A stretch of 64,000 nucleotides of DNA from NCBI GenBank assembly GCA_900541725.1, contig UQLB01000006.1, positions 39,671 to 103,670 on the forward strand, given 5' to 3'. The notes beneath the pieces are model-generated. The model did not search any database and was not told the DNA's origin. It worked only from the letters and a program-made list of their open reading frames with translations. Of this stretch, positions 28,536 through 37,084 are shown in pieces. Position 1 is the stretch's first letter. Every line of letters starts with the position of its first letter. The position numbers were made by a program, and so were the translations under genes. Source of the stretch: an uncultured Collinsella sp. Lineage in GTDB: Bacteria; Actinomycetota; Coriobacteriia; Coriobacteriales; Coriobacteriaceae.

Positions 28536-29801
28536 TTGAAGGGTAGCAAACTCAGGAACCGCGATAGATACCTCGAGGAGGCGATGCTCTTCCGTGACAC
28601 CGACCTCATCAAGGTGATCACGGGCGTGCGCAGGTGCGGCAAGTCGAGCCTTCTCGATCTAATTAGGATGACCATCGAGTCTGAGGGAGTCGCTGGCCGC
28701 GGCTTTGTGAGCGTCAACCTGGAAAGCAAGGGTACGGGCATCAAGACGGAGGACCAGCTTTATGATTACGTTCGCGGGCGCCTGTCGGACAAGGGTCGCA
28801 CCTACGTTTTCATAGACGAGCCCCAGAGAATCGATGGCTGGCAGGATGCGGTCAACGCAATGAGGGTCGACTTCGATTGCGACATCTACCTCACGGGCTC
28901 GAATGCGTATCTTCTCTCGAGCGAGCTGGCCACCTATCTCTCCGGGCGCTACGTAGAGGTAAAGATGCTGCCCCTGTCCTTCTCCGAGTTCGCCGACTTT
29001 TGCGGAATCGAGTTCGTATCGGGAACTTCGGTGGCTCTCACTCCCGAGGGGGATCCCGTTCTCTTCGACGACATGCTTACTCGTTACCTTGAGTACGGGG
29101 GCATGCCAGCCATCGCATCCCTCTCGACGACCCAGGCGCAGCACTCGGCGTACATGTCCGGCGTCTACGAAGCCATCGCCGTGCGTGATATTGTCAACCG
29201 TGAGCGCGGGAAGGGCAAAAGTGCGGTGACTGACCCTTCCCTGCTGCGCCATGTGGCCGAATTCCTGGCGGACAACATCGGCAACGAGTGCTCGTCGAGT
29301 CGAATCGCCGGCGCGTTAACTTCTGCGGGGCCGAAGACCACGAACAAGACCGTTTCCTCGTATGTGGGTGCGCTTGAGGAGGCCTTCCTGTTCTATCGTG
29401 CCACGCGTTACGATTTGCACGGCAAGGCGCTCCTCAAGACGAACCCAAAGGAGTACATCGTCGACACCGGCTTCAGGACCTGGATGGCCGGCTATAGGGT
29501 CACGGATACTGGCCGCCTGTTCGAGAACGCCGTGTATCTCCAGCTGCTCTACGAAGGATGGAGCGTGCATGTGGGCAAGCTCTATGGCAAGGAAGTCGAC
29601 TTCGTCGCGACGAAGGACGGGCGCGTGCTCTACGTGCAGGCGACTGACGAGATGTTCGCAAGCGAGACCAGGGAGCGAGAAATCGCCCCTCTGAAGTCGA
29701 TACGAGACAACCACGAGAAGATCGTGGTCGTGAGGCAGGGTTCCTACGACACGGATATCGACGGCATCTGCATCGTGAGCGCGAGGGACTTTTTCCTCTA
29801 G
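28536..29801 (+). CDS. AAA ATPase with DUF4143 C-terminal domain
   Basis: A 421-residue protein of the large family of AAA-14/DUF4143 ATPases. The P-loop GVRRCGKSS is at 30-38, the Walker B strand VFIDEP at 91-96, then LTGSNAYLLSSELATYLSGR (sensor region) and LPLSFSEF. The C-terminal half carries the restriction-endonuclease-like DUF4143 fold (ENAVYLQLLYEGWSVHVGKL, then KEVDFVATKDGRVLYVQAT). Start is TTG at 28536 after AGGAG. Family function is unknown, with suggested roles in mobile-element or defence contexts. It precedes a DUF4365 gene by 89 bases on the same strand. C-terminal fragments of relatives occur at 27387 and 40662. Confidence 0.88.
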   Translation: MKGSKLRNRDRYLEEAMLFRDTDLIKVITGVRRCGKSSLLDLIRMTIESEGVAGRGFVSVNLESKGTGIKTEDQLYDYVRGRLSDKGRTYVFIDEPQRIDGWQDAVNAMRVDFDCDIYLTGSNAYLLSSELATYLSGRYVEVKMLPLSFSEFADFCGIEFVSGTSVALTPEGDPVLFDDMLTRYLEYGGMPAIASLSTTQAQHSAYMSGVYEAIAVRDIVNRERGKGKSAVTDPSLLRHVAEFLADNIGNECSSSRIAGALTSAGPKTTNKTVSSYVGALEEAFLFYRATRYDLHGKALLKTNPKEYIVDTGFRTWMAGYRVTDTGRLFENAVYLQLLYEGWSVHVGKLYGKEVDFVATKDGRVLYVQATDEMFASETREREIAPLKSIRDNHEKIVVVRQGSYDTDIDGICIVSARDFFL

Positions 29802-29890
29802 GGCCATGCGATTCATCGCGAGGCAGTTAGGTCAAGTGAGAAACATGCCTGACATCGGTTTGCTGACGATCTAAAACAGTAAGGAGAAGC

Positions 29891-31171
29891 TTGGACAATC
29901 GCAAAATCGAGCAGAACGCGGTCAATGCTGTCAAGCAGGCTTTCGGCGATGTCGCTTGCGTCTATGCGTATATAGATGAGAACGACAAGACCGAATGCAC
30001 CGACGGGCACCTGCAAGTCTACTCGTCTTCTTCCTTCACGATTGAGACCGTTGAAGGCCAGTTGCCGCTTCAGGTCAAGGGGACCACTTCGAAAAGAAAA
30101 TCGGACCGACCTAAGCGGCAAGTTCGAGTTTCAGACCTCAAGCACTATCTCAACATTGCTGGAGGCTGCATCTATTTTTACGTCTACTGTGGGAGCGAGG
30201 CTCGTTCAGCGGAGGTTTTCTACAGACTTTTGCTTCCCTATGACCTAAAGAAGATTCTGGCCGATATTCCAGAGCAACAAGAGCGCATCTCTTTGCGTTT
30301 CGACCGGCTTCCAACAGACGCGGCGGAATTGACGCGGCTTGTCAGAAGGGCGGTCAAGGACAGAGCAAAGCAGCGAGCAGTCGCTGGCATCGCCCCCAAG
30401 ACAATCGAGGAATTTAAGGACGCCGGCCTTTGCTTTGATGAGTGCGAGTTTGGAATCGAGCTGCTCGAGGGCGAGTCGCCCGCAAGCTTGGCTCCATACA
30501 GGAACGGGCTGTATATCTACGGGAAGAGCCCCTGGGGAGAGCTGTATCCCTTGAATAAGCTTGAAAACATAGTTGGCGTCGCGATTGGGTCTCGGCATGA
30601 CGTCAGCTCTGGTGATGTTTCCCTAAATGCGGTGGTCATGGCCGGAGAAAATGAGAATGGCGAGCACGTTTTCTTCAGGGGTTTCGACATATGCCTCTCC
30701 ACCAACACAATCACCCTCAGCGAGACCGGAACTCTTGTCGAGCGCATGGAAGAGTTGGCCCTCATGCGCGCATTGATGCAAACCGGTACGCTTTCCATAG
30801 ACGGAAGCGGCTTTGCTCGCGGGTGCAAGTTGAGCGGAGGCGACCTCGACGCCCTTGAGAGTCGATTGCAGTCGCTGGAGATTATCAAGCGGGTTGTCGA
30901 CGCTCTTCATTACAAGCCAGAGCTCGACATCAGTGCGTTGACCACTCAGGATTTAAGAAACATCGAGACAATTTACAAGGGATTGGTTGAGAACGCACCC
31001 CTCCACTACAAGGATCGGCAAAACGGATTCGGATATATCAATCTGGGGAACCATCCGATTAAGCTCGTGTTTTACCAAGTATCTGAAGATATGTACCGAA
31101 TGGTCGATGGGCTTCGACTGGATGACCTGACGGTCTCGGTGTTCTTCCGGGGCGAGGGGAATGCCCCGTAG
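29891..31171 (+). CDS. DUF4365-type nuclease-like protein
   Basis: A 426-residue protein whose first 130 residues match the DUF4365 pattern, a predicted PD-(D/E)XK-like nuclease: Asp38 in TDGHLQV and the Q-V-K core at 61-63 (PLQVKGT), followed by DLKHYL and YFYVYCG strands. The rest (about 150-426) is unrecognised. It starts at a TTG (29891) with AAGGAG five bases upstream. The frame ends at 31171, but a second frame overlapping its last 46 bases continues to 31638 without a stop, so the two may once have been, or still be, one protein. Possible defence role is inferred from domain type and neighbours. Confidence 0.75.
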   Translation: MDNRKIEQNAVNAVKQAFGDVACVYAYIDENDKTECTDGHLQVYSSSSFTIETVEGQLPLQVKGTTSKRKSDRPKRQVRVSDLKHYLNIAGGCIYFYVYCGSEARSAEVFYRLLLPYDLKKILADIPEQQERISLRFDRLPTDAAELTRLVRRAVKDRAKQRAVAGIAPKTIEEFKDAGLCFDECEFGIELLEGESPASLAPYRNGLYIYGKSPWGELYPLNKLENIVGVAIGSRHDVSSGDVSLNAVVMAGENENGEHVFFRGFDICLSTNTITLSETGTLVERMEELALMRALMQTGTLSIDGSGFARGCKLSGGDLDALESRLQSLEIIKRVVDALHYKPELDISALTTQDLRNIETIYKGLVENAPLHYKDRQNGFGYINLGNHPIKLVFYQVSEDMYRMVDGLRLDDLTVSVFFRGEGNAP

Positions 31172-31197
31172 TCGTCGCGCCTCTGTTCGTCCAAACG

Positions 31198-31638
31198 ATG
31201 CAGGACTATATGAGGCTTGCCAATATCGATGCCGAGGTGTTTGCCGCTACGTTGAAGCAGTATCCAGTCACCGAAGTTAGCTCTGCCTACGTCAACGACA
31301 AGATGCTTGAAATGCTATCAGCCTACGATCAAGATGCGTGCTGTAAGGAAGAGTTGCTGAAATGCTGCGAGATGACCGTAGACGCCCTGGAAGCTTTTGC
31401 GGATCGAGAGGCAACCCTGATAAATCGATATCAAATTGCCGCTCGAAAGCGAGATCTTACTAGCGAGGAGAAATCTGAGTTAATGGCAATCCAGCTGAAT
31501 TCAGATAGTGCGCTGTCGAAAGCATGCGCAGCAGCCTTGCGCGGAGACTCGGACATGGCCTCTGCGCTCAGAGCGTCACTTGACGAAGAGGCACGAACGA
31601 CGCTCGGCTCATGGCCGATCGGCCGTTTCTTCGCATAA
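31198..31638 (+). CDS. Unknown 146-residue protein, possibly the frameshifted C-terminus of the DUF4365 protein
   Basis: Helical and acidic, with no recognised domain (motifs: MLEMLSAYDQDACCKEELLK, LRASLDEEARTTLGSWPIGR). The first ATG at 31198 has no ribosome binding site. The frame is open upstream to 31126, overlapping the end of the DUF4365 gene, and reads GECPVVVAPLFVQTMQDYMR across the junction. A one-base shift in the GGGG run near 31155-31160 would join the two. I annotate it as separate but think a single gene split by a frameshift is more likely. Confidence 0.5.
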   Translation: MQDYMRLANIDAEVFAATLKQYPVTEVSSAYVNDKMLEMLSAYDQDACCKEELLKCCEMTVDALEAFADREATLINRYQIAARKRDLTSEEKSELMAIQLNSDSALSKACAAALRGDSDMASALRASLDEEARTTLGSWPIGRFFA

Positions 31639-31666
31639 GACCGCATAGACTTTTTGAGGCATCGAA

Positions 31667-32251
31667 ATGAAGCTACTCGTCGAATCGATTAGAAATGCGG
31701 TTGAGAAAGACTGCCTTATTCCAGCCCTTATGTCTTCCCTTACCATTCCCGACGCCATGGGGCAGCTTCTTTACCCCAATCTCGTCCTTCATAACGGGAA
31801 GAGAGCGGCGGGGCGGCAGTATGTGAAGTGGTTTGATGACTGGGTGGCAAACGACTTCCTGTTTTCGGGAGACCCCTCGAACGAAGATGAAACGATTCCA
31901 GGTCAAATCTTTAATGGGAAGATGTGCTGGAAGCTCCGGTGCTCCCTGTTGCATTCAGGCGACTACGATGTGTTGGTCGATGCTCCCGAGAAAGACGAGA
32001 GCTTCGACTACGACTACAAGTTCGAGCTTGTCCTCCACGGGTGCAACGCCCTCTGCTCTTCCTGGCCGTCGCCCAAGAGCGGGATGCGTGCGACTAAGAG
32101 CGTGACGTTCCGCGTTGATGTGGCGTCGCTCGCGAGCTCGCTGTGCAACGCCGCGGAGGCCTGTCTTAAAGAAACGGGCGAAACGGTCAGTTACCCCAAT
32201 CTGGAGTTATTCGACGTGGCTGCATGGGCGGATAGATTCAATACTCGCTGA
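31667..32251 (+). CDS. HEPN-like protein, putative RNase
   Basis: A 194-residue helical protein. LIPALMSSLTIPDAMGQLLY near 18-37, YVKWFDDWV near 52-60 and especially KLRCSLLHSGD near 89-99 match a widespread family in which the R-x4-H pair (here Arg91 and His96) is the hallmark of HEPN ribonucleases. Such proteins serve as toxins or defence effectors. It begins 28 bases after the preceding frame, so it is probably in the same operon as the DUF4365 gene. No antitoxin is obvious nearby. Confidence 0.65.
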   Translation: MKLLVESIRNAVEKDCLIPALMSSLTIPDAMGQLLYPNLVLHNGKRAAGRQYVKWFDDWVANDFLFSGDPSNEDETIPGQIFNGKMCWKLRCSLLHSGDYDVLVDAPEKDESFDYDYKFELVLHGCNALCSSWPSPKSGMRATKSVTFRVDVASLASSLCNAAEACLKETGETVSYPNLELFDVAAWADRFNTR

Positions 32252-32493
32252 GCCATCTCGTCAAACTCCTTGTGTGCTAAACGTTGGTGTTGGCGCCCCG
32301 GAAAAGGGGTGTGGCCAGCGCCTAGAATCTTCAGCTACCACGCTGAGACGATAGGAGATGACCACATGGACACTATGGCGCACGAGGCGCCCGCGACGCC
32401 GTTGCTTGCGTTTCGCTATCGCTGCTCGAAGCGTGTCGCTTGGGGCCCTGGCCGGAGGAGAGACGACCGCTCCCCGCGAGACTGCGGAACCAC
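32252..32493. other. Intergenic region with a GC-rich hairpin
   Basis: Between the convergent HEPN-like and DUF3800 genes. GGCGCC...GGCGC-type pairing around 32286-32321 (GGCGCCCC, CCAGCGCC) and a short frame from 32367 (MDTMAHEAPATPLLAFRYRC) with GGAG upstream are visible; that frame is not recognised and may be an insertion-element remnant. Confidence 0.3.
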
Positions 32494-33168
32494 CTATATC
32501 CGCTTGCTGCGGGCTTGCTTGAACCAGTTCCTCTTGAAAGAACCTATACCTCCGAAGAACTTGTTGTACGTCTCACCGTTCTCCTTGGCCTCGTACTTGA
32601 CCAAGGCAAGTTCGATGGTGCAGAGGTAATCCGCCACTTGCTCGAGGCGGTAATCGGTCATCGAGGTCTTGCGGCGTCGGACGACCCCTTTTGAGAGGAC
32701 CTTGCCCACCGAGCGGTCAAGCGCCTGTTTGACAATGTCCTGACCGTTGTCGTAGTAAACCTTCACATCGTCGAAGGATTGAAAGAAGCCCAGGTGTTCA
32801 ATCATGGCAGAGGAGATATCGCGCCCCATACGTTCCATTAGCCTTGCCGGGTCTTCGAACTGGCTGCGGTGGTAGACGAACGTGATATAGGAAATGGGAA
32901 GTTTGCGGACGAACGAGGAGAAACGGGCGAGCATAACCTTGCGCTGCTCGATGTCAAGAAACTCATAGTCCTTGTGCCCGTTCATGAGAGGCTCGGAGTG
33001 AAACGGAATGTTAGGGAGATCGGCCCTGACAAGCTTGGCCTCATAGCCCGTGACCGCCTCGGCGATGCTGCCTGCCTGGTCGTGAAAGACGAGTACGAGC
33101 GGGTAGTAGCGAGCTTTGCCGCCGCGGTCGCCGCTCTCGTCGACGAAGATGCTGAGCTCCTTGGCCAA
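32494..33168 (-). CDS. DUF3800 protein
   Basis: A 224-residue protein that opens with LSIFVDESGDRGGKARYYPL, the DESG signature of DUF3800, and later has YYDNGQDI and LEQVADYLCTIELAL, the acidic residues expected of this RNase H-like family. Members are often found in mobile and defence regions; the activity is not established. ATG 33168 is preceded by AGGAG. It is convergent with the HEPN-like gene and transcribed away from a hairpin at 33201-33219. Confidence 0.82.
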   Translation of the reverse strand: MAKELSIFVDESGDRGGKARYYPLVLVFHDQAGSIAEAVTGYEAKLVRADLPNIPFHSEPLMNGHKDYEFLDIEQRKVMLARFSSFVRKLPISYITFVYHRSQFEDPARLMERMGRDISSAMIEHLGFFQSFDDVKVYYDNGQDIVKQALDRSVGKVLSKGVVRRRKTSMTDYRLEQVADYLCTIELALVKYEAKENGETYNKFFGGIGSFKRNWFKQARSKRI

Positions 33169-33200
33169 TGGGGACTCCTAATGGAATGGATAAAAAAATA

Positions 33201-33219
33201 GCCGGGGGACTCCCCCGGC
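33201..33219 (-). terminator. Strong hairpin upstream of the DUF3800 gene
   Basis: GCCGGGGG/CCCCCGGC with a three-base loop. On the minus strand it is followed by TATTTTTTT, so it would terminate transcripts coming from the right, or act as an attenuator in the DUF3800 leader, whose start is 33 bases away. Confidence 0.6.
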
Positions 33220-33742
33220 ACTTGGAGGTAGCTTAATGAGCCACCAACAACCTTATAGCGTGTGCTGGCGGTGAGTGCAAGAGGGGAACGGGATGAAACC
33301 GCTGTTGATAGTGCCCCTGAAATAGATTCGCAGCTTCTTCAAGATTACGGAACACGAGAATTTATCGTCGGAGCTGGTTTGCGATAACAACCCGAAGCTT
33401 GCCTTTGTCTGTATGAACCTGATTCAGAGGCGCAGTGACACCATCCACGAGGGCGTGCCTGAGCTCCTTTCGTCTCGAGACTCCCTCGCGTGCCCGGCCG
33501 CGAGCAGCTCCCGGGACGGTCGCCGCCGTCATTTGCGACGTGCTTGAGGCGGAGGCATCCGATCAGGCCGGCCTTGCGTCCTGGGTCGCCAACATCCGTC
33601 CAGCGGCGGACGAGATGGCGACTCGCATCGCCGACATGCTCATGCACGTGGGCGGCGACTAGCCAGGGCGATCCCCGCAACGGGCATTATTATCCGGGAA
33701 GCGTTTGGTTGCGAGCCACGCCGGTGCGCGGGGCCTGAGTCG
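33220..33742. other. Decayed coding region without an intact gene
   Basis: Plus-strand frames give LVCDNNPKLAFVCMNLIQRR (33377-33436) and, after a shift, AVICDVLEAEASDQAGLASW to the stop at 33661. These look like pieces of one broken protein, but I do not recognise it. No ribosome binding site or complete frame is present. Confidence 0.35.
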
Positions 33743-35140
33743 TCAGGCCCCGCACAGGGGGACCGCGATGGTGGCCACCGCGCCGCCCGAGGGGCTGTTG
33801 GCGAGCGAGACGGAGCCCCCGTGGGCGCTCGCGGCCTCGGAAGCGGCGTGGAGGCCGAGCCCGTAGTGGCGGCCTCCGTCGCGCGAGGAGCGGGAGGAGT
33901 CGTCTGTGAAGAGGCGCTCGCAGCCGCGTTCGAGGGCGGCGGGAGAGAAGCCCGGTCCGTCGTCGGACACCTCGATGACGAGGTGTCCGCCCGCGACGTC
34001 GCAGGAGACCGCCACGTGCGAGCGCGCGTGCTCGGCGGCGTTGGCCACGAGGTTCGCGGCGGCTCGCGCCAGGGCGGTTCGGTCGAGCGGGGCCTCGGGC
34101 GCGCCCGCGACAGCGGGGCCCGTGGCCGCGTCGAGCGTCACGCCTCGCGCCCGGGCGATCTGGGCGGCCTCGGCGAGGACCTGTTCGCAGAGCTCGGCCG
34201 GCCGCATGGGGACCCTCTCCGCCCCGCCGGACCCGCGCGAGGCCTCGATGAGCAGGCGCACGTAGCCGTCGAGCCTTTCGACACCGCCGGCTATGTCGCG
34301 CGCGGCGGCCGCGAGGTCGGCGTCTTTCTCGTCTTCCAGCTCCTCCGCCACGAAGTCGGCGTTGGCGCGCAGCACGGTGAGCGGCGTCTTGAGGTCGTGG
34401 GCGAGCGACGCCACCTGCTCGCGCTGCCCCCGCTCCGCGGCCCAGCGGGCCTCGAGCGACTCGGCGAGGGAGGTCCGCATGGCGTCCATCGCGGCGAGGA
34501 CGTCGTTCACCTCGCGCACGTTGGTGCTGCCGACCGCGAAGTCGAGCTCCCCCGCGCCGACGCGCCCCGCCGCCTCCGCGAGCGGCGCCATCTTGCGCGA
34601 GATCACGCGGCTCGCGCGGCGCGCCACGAGCGCGAGCGCGAGCGCGCTTCCCGCCGCGGCGCCGACGAGCATGAGGTTCTGCGGGTTGGGAAGCAGGCCG
34701 GCGAGGTCGCGCGAGACCCACTGCGGCAGGTACTCGCTGACGAGTGCGCAGGCCCCGCCGCCCTTGAGCGGGAACGCGGCGTAGGTGAGGCCCGAGCCCC
34801 CGCCCTCGATCTCCACTGTGCCCGGATCCGCGGCGAGTGCCGCACGGGCCATTTCCGTCGCGTCCTCGAGTCGCGTGCCCTCGAGGTCTGTCATCAGCAC
34901 GTATCCGTCCTTGTTCAGGATGAGGTAGCGGTACGCCGTCGGCACGTCCTGCTGTCCGCAGACGCCGTCGCGTGCCAGGCCCTCCGCGACCTCGCGCGCA
35001 TTGGCCGGCCCCCAGCTCGCCTCGTAGACGAAGCCCGCGTTGATCGCCGTGGAGAGCGCCATGAACGAGGCGAGCCACGCCGTGGCGACCGCCGCGAACG
35101 CGTAGGCGAAGTAGCGCGCGATGACGAAGGAGAGCGGCAT
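33743..35140 (-). CDS. Sensor histidine kinase of a lantibiotic-immunity locus
   Basis: About 465 residues: a membrane helix near 8-30, an extracytoplasmic sensor of about 120 residues, a second helix near 155-175, a HAMP-like linker, then the kinase core with H-box ASLAHDLKTPL, N-box NLVANAAEH and G-box SDDGPGF. It follows the response regulator and sits at the end of an operon with LanFEG-type transporter genes, so it probably senses a bacteriocin or cell-wall damage. Start uncertain: ATG 35140, or GTG 35179 overlapping the upstream stop. GC content is far above the window average. Confidence 0.85.
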   Translation of the reverse strand: MPLSFVIARYFAYAFAAVATAWLASFMALSTAINAGFVYEASWGPANAREVAEGLARDGVCGQQDVPTAYRYLILNKDGYVLMTDLEGTRLEDATEMARAALAADPGTVEIEGGGSGLTYAAFPLKGGGACALVSEYLPQWVSRDLAGLLPNPQNLMLVGAAAGSALALALVARRASRVISRKMAPLAEAAGRVGAGELDFAVGSTNVREVNDVLAAMDAMRTSLAESLEARWAAERGQREQVASLAHDLKTPLTVLRANADFVAEELEDEKDADLAAAARDIAGGVERLDGYVRLLIEASRGSGGAERVPMRPAELCEQVLAEAAQIARARGVTLDAATGPAVAGAPEAPLDRTALARAAANLVANAAEHARSHVAVSCDVAGGHLVIEVSDDGPGFSPAALERGCERLFTDDSSRSSRDGGRHYGLGLHAASEAASAHGGSVSLANSPSGGAVATIAVPLCGA

Positions 35141-35166
35141 GCCCCCGCGACCTCGCGCCCCGGTCC

Positions 35167-35829
35167 TCAGAGCTGCCACTTGTACCCCATCCCCCAGACG
35201 GTCGCGATCGGATCGGCGCCGGCCTCGGAGAGTTTCCTCCGGGCGCGGCTGACTTGCATGGATATGGCCGCGTCGTCGGCGTCGCTCTCCCAGCCGAGCA
35301 CCGCCTCGCGTATCTGAGCGCGGCTCATGACCTGCCCGGGGTGGCGGGCGAGGTACTCGCAGATGGCGTACTCGGTGGGCGTGAGCGGCACGGCCTCGCC
35401 GCCCACGGCGAGGACGCGCGCCCCGAGGTCGATCCGCACCTCCCCGAAGGAGAGGGCGTGCGAGCGCGGCCGGCGCTCACGGCGTAGATGGGCCGCGACC
35501 TTGGCGCGCAGCTCCGCGGCCCCGAAGGGCTTGCGGACGTAGTCGTCGGCGCCCAGGCCGTAGCCGGCCACGGCGTCCTCCTCGGCCACGCGCGCGGTCA
35601 GGAAGATGATGGGCCCGTCGAAGTCCGGGCGGATCTGCCGCACGAGCTCGAAGCCGTCGAGCCCCGGCATCATGACGTCGCAGAGCACGAGGTCGAAGCG
35701 CGAGAGGTCCGTCCCCGGGACCGCCGTCGGGTCCGCCGCCTTGACGACCTCATGGCCGTCGCGGCCGAGGACGCGCGCGAGCGCGTCGAGGATCGCCCGT
35801 TCATCATCCACTGCCAGTATCCTCGCCAT
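35167..35829 (-). CDS. OmpR-family response regulator
   Basis: A 220-residue protein with a receiver domain (VDDERAILDAL; phospho-acceptor Asp in DLVLCDVMMPG; Lys in YVRKPFG) and a winged-helix DNA-binding domain (LTPTEYAICEYLARHPGQVM, then ISMQVSRARRKL and GMGYKW). Encoded directly before the histidine kinase and after the transporter genes, it is the likely regulator of the whole immunity operon. ATG 35829. Confidence 0.92.
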   Translation of the reverse strand: MARILAVDDERAILDALARVLGRDGHEVVKAADPTAVPGTDLSRFDLVLCDVMMPGLDGFELVRQIRPDFDGPIIFLTARVAEEDAVAGYGLGADDYVRKPFGAAELRAKVAAHLRRERRPRSHALSFGEVRIDLGARVLAVGGEAVPLTPTEYAICEYLARHPGQVMSRAQIREAVLGWESDADDAAISMQVSRARRKLSEAGADPIATVWGMGYKWQL

Positions 35830-35874
35830 GTTCGACCTCCTGAAACTCCCGTCGGAATTGTACTTGCGCCGCGC

Positions 35875-36276
35875 TCAGCGGTCCAGAGCCCCGCGCGCGG
35901 CCGCGGGCGGCTCGGCCGCGTCGCACGCGCGGTAGCGCACGCCCGAGCCGCCGCGCGCCTCGATCTCGAGCCAGCCCTCGCCGTCCGACTCCCGCCCGAA
36001 GAAGATGAGCTGGAGCTCTCGGACATTGCCCCTGTCGTCCGCCGCGTCCACCAGGTAGACGTAGCTCGCCCCCGCCCCGGTGGCGTCGGCGTAGGAGCTC
36101 GCGTGGCTACCGGGCTCGGGCGCGGGCGCCCACATGGCGACCTCCGGGTTGGGCAGCACGCGGTCGGCGACCGAGCGCAGCGCCGACCCCCAGCCGGCGT
36201 CGAGCAGGGCGTTTCCGCCCAGGACGAGCGCTGCGGAGAGGAGGACGAGCGCGGCGGCGAGCGGCTTCCTACGCAT
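35875..36276 (-). CDS. Small exported protein, possibly YxeA-like
   Basis: 133 residues with an N-terminal membrane or signal segment (LAAALVLLSAALVLGGNALL). The rest is predicted beta-rich (YVYLVDAADDRGNVRELQLI, WLEIEARGGSGVRYRACDA) and vaguely resembles the YxeA/DUF1093 fold of small exported proteins. Its ATG overlaps the end of the permease gene by eight bases, so it belongs to the same operon. A role in bacteriocin immunity is inferred from position only. Confidence 0.6.
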   Translation of the reverse strand: MRRKPLAAALVLLSAALVLGGNALLDAGWGSALRSVADRVLPNPEVAMWAPAPEPGSHASSYADATGAGASYVYLVDAADDRGNVRELQLIFFGRESDGEGWLEIEARGGSGVRYRACDAAEPPAAARGALDR

Positions 36277-37084
36277 CTGCCCTCCCGTCCTCGAAGCGGC
36301 AGAACCAGGCGATAAGGACGGCGGCGGCTGCCAGGGTGAGCACGAGGCCAGCGAGCGCAGTCGTGAGGAGAGGGCCCGCCGCGCGTGCGGCGTCGATGAA
36401 GGCCTCCACCCCGAGCGACCCCAGGCGCGCGGGCCAGGCGAGCGGCACCCAGCTCAGGGGCGTCGCCAGGGCACCGGTGAGCTCGCCGGTCATGAGGCCG
36501 TGCGCAAGTCCGCCCACCGAGAAGAACGCGAGGAGCATCCCCGCCGCGCCGGCGCCGATGGCGGCGTTGCGGCCGAGGCGCAGGGCCACGCCGAGCCAAA
36601 GCGCGTAGAGGGGCAGGCTGCCCAGCACGATGCCCGCCCAGGCGGCCGCAAGCGGAGCGGGCCCGAGCGGCAGATGCCCGGCGACGGCGAGCACGGCCCC
36701 GAACACGCCGAGCGCCACGGCCAGCGCGCCCGCGCCGAGCGCCGCAAGGGCGAGCAGCTTCGCCGCGACGGCGCGCCCGCGCGAGGGGACCGCCGTGAGG
36801 TTGGCGAGGCGCCCGGCAGCGCGCTCCTCGTCCACGGCGAGCCCGCAGACGATGGCGGACATGAGCGGCATGAGGGCGCCGAGGAACTGGGCGTAGGCGT
36901 CCGCGCCCAGCGCCGGGTCCCATCGGGCTATGGAGAAGTACTCGCCGCAGGCAAGACCGGCTGCCAGGCCGCAGACGAGGTGCACCGCCGCGAGCGGGGA
37001 GCGCGCCAGGCGCAGGGCCTCGGAGAGCAGGGCCCGCGGGAGGGTCATGCGCGGCGTCGGGTCGGAGAGTCGTGTCATGGCCAT
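36269..37084 (-). CDS. Lantibiotic-immunity ABC permease, LanG-like
   Basis: A 271-residue membrane protein with six predicted helices, of the LanE/LanG (MutE/MutG, EpiG) type: ALLSEALRLARSPLAAVHLV at the N-terminus, GALMPLMSAIVCGLAVDEER, LTAVPSRGRAVAAKLLALA, and a C-terminal helix ending CRFEDGRADA. ATG 37084 overlaps the upstream stop (TGATG) and follows GGAGAGG. With its partner permease and the ATPase it should form an exporter that expels lantibiotics from the membrane. Confidence 0.85.
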   Translation of the reverse strand: MAMTRLSDPTPRMTLPRALLSEALRLARSPLAAVHLVCGLAAGLACGEYFSIARWDPALGADAYAQFLGALMPLMSAIVCGLAVDEERAAGRLANLTAVPSRGRAVAAKLLALAALGAGALAVALGVFGAVLAVAGHLPLGPAPLAAAWAGIVLGSLPLYALWLGVALRLGRNAAIGAGAAGMLLAFFSVGGLAHGLMTGELTGALATPLSWVPLAWPARLGSLGVEAFIDAARAAGPLLTTALAGLVLTLAAAAVLIAWFCRFEDGRADA

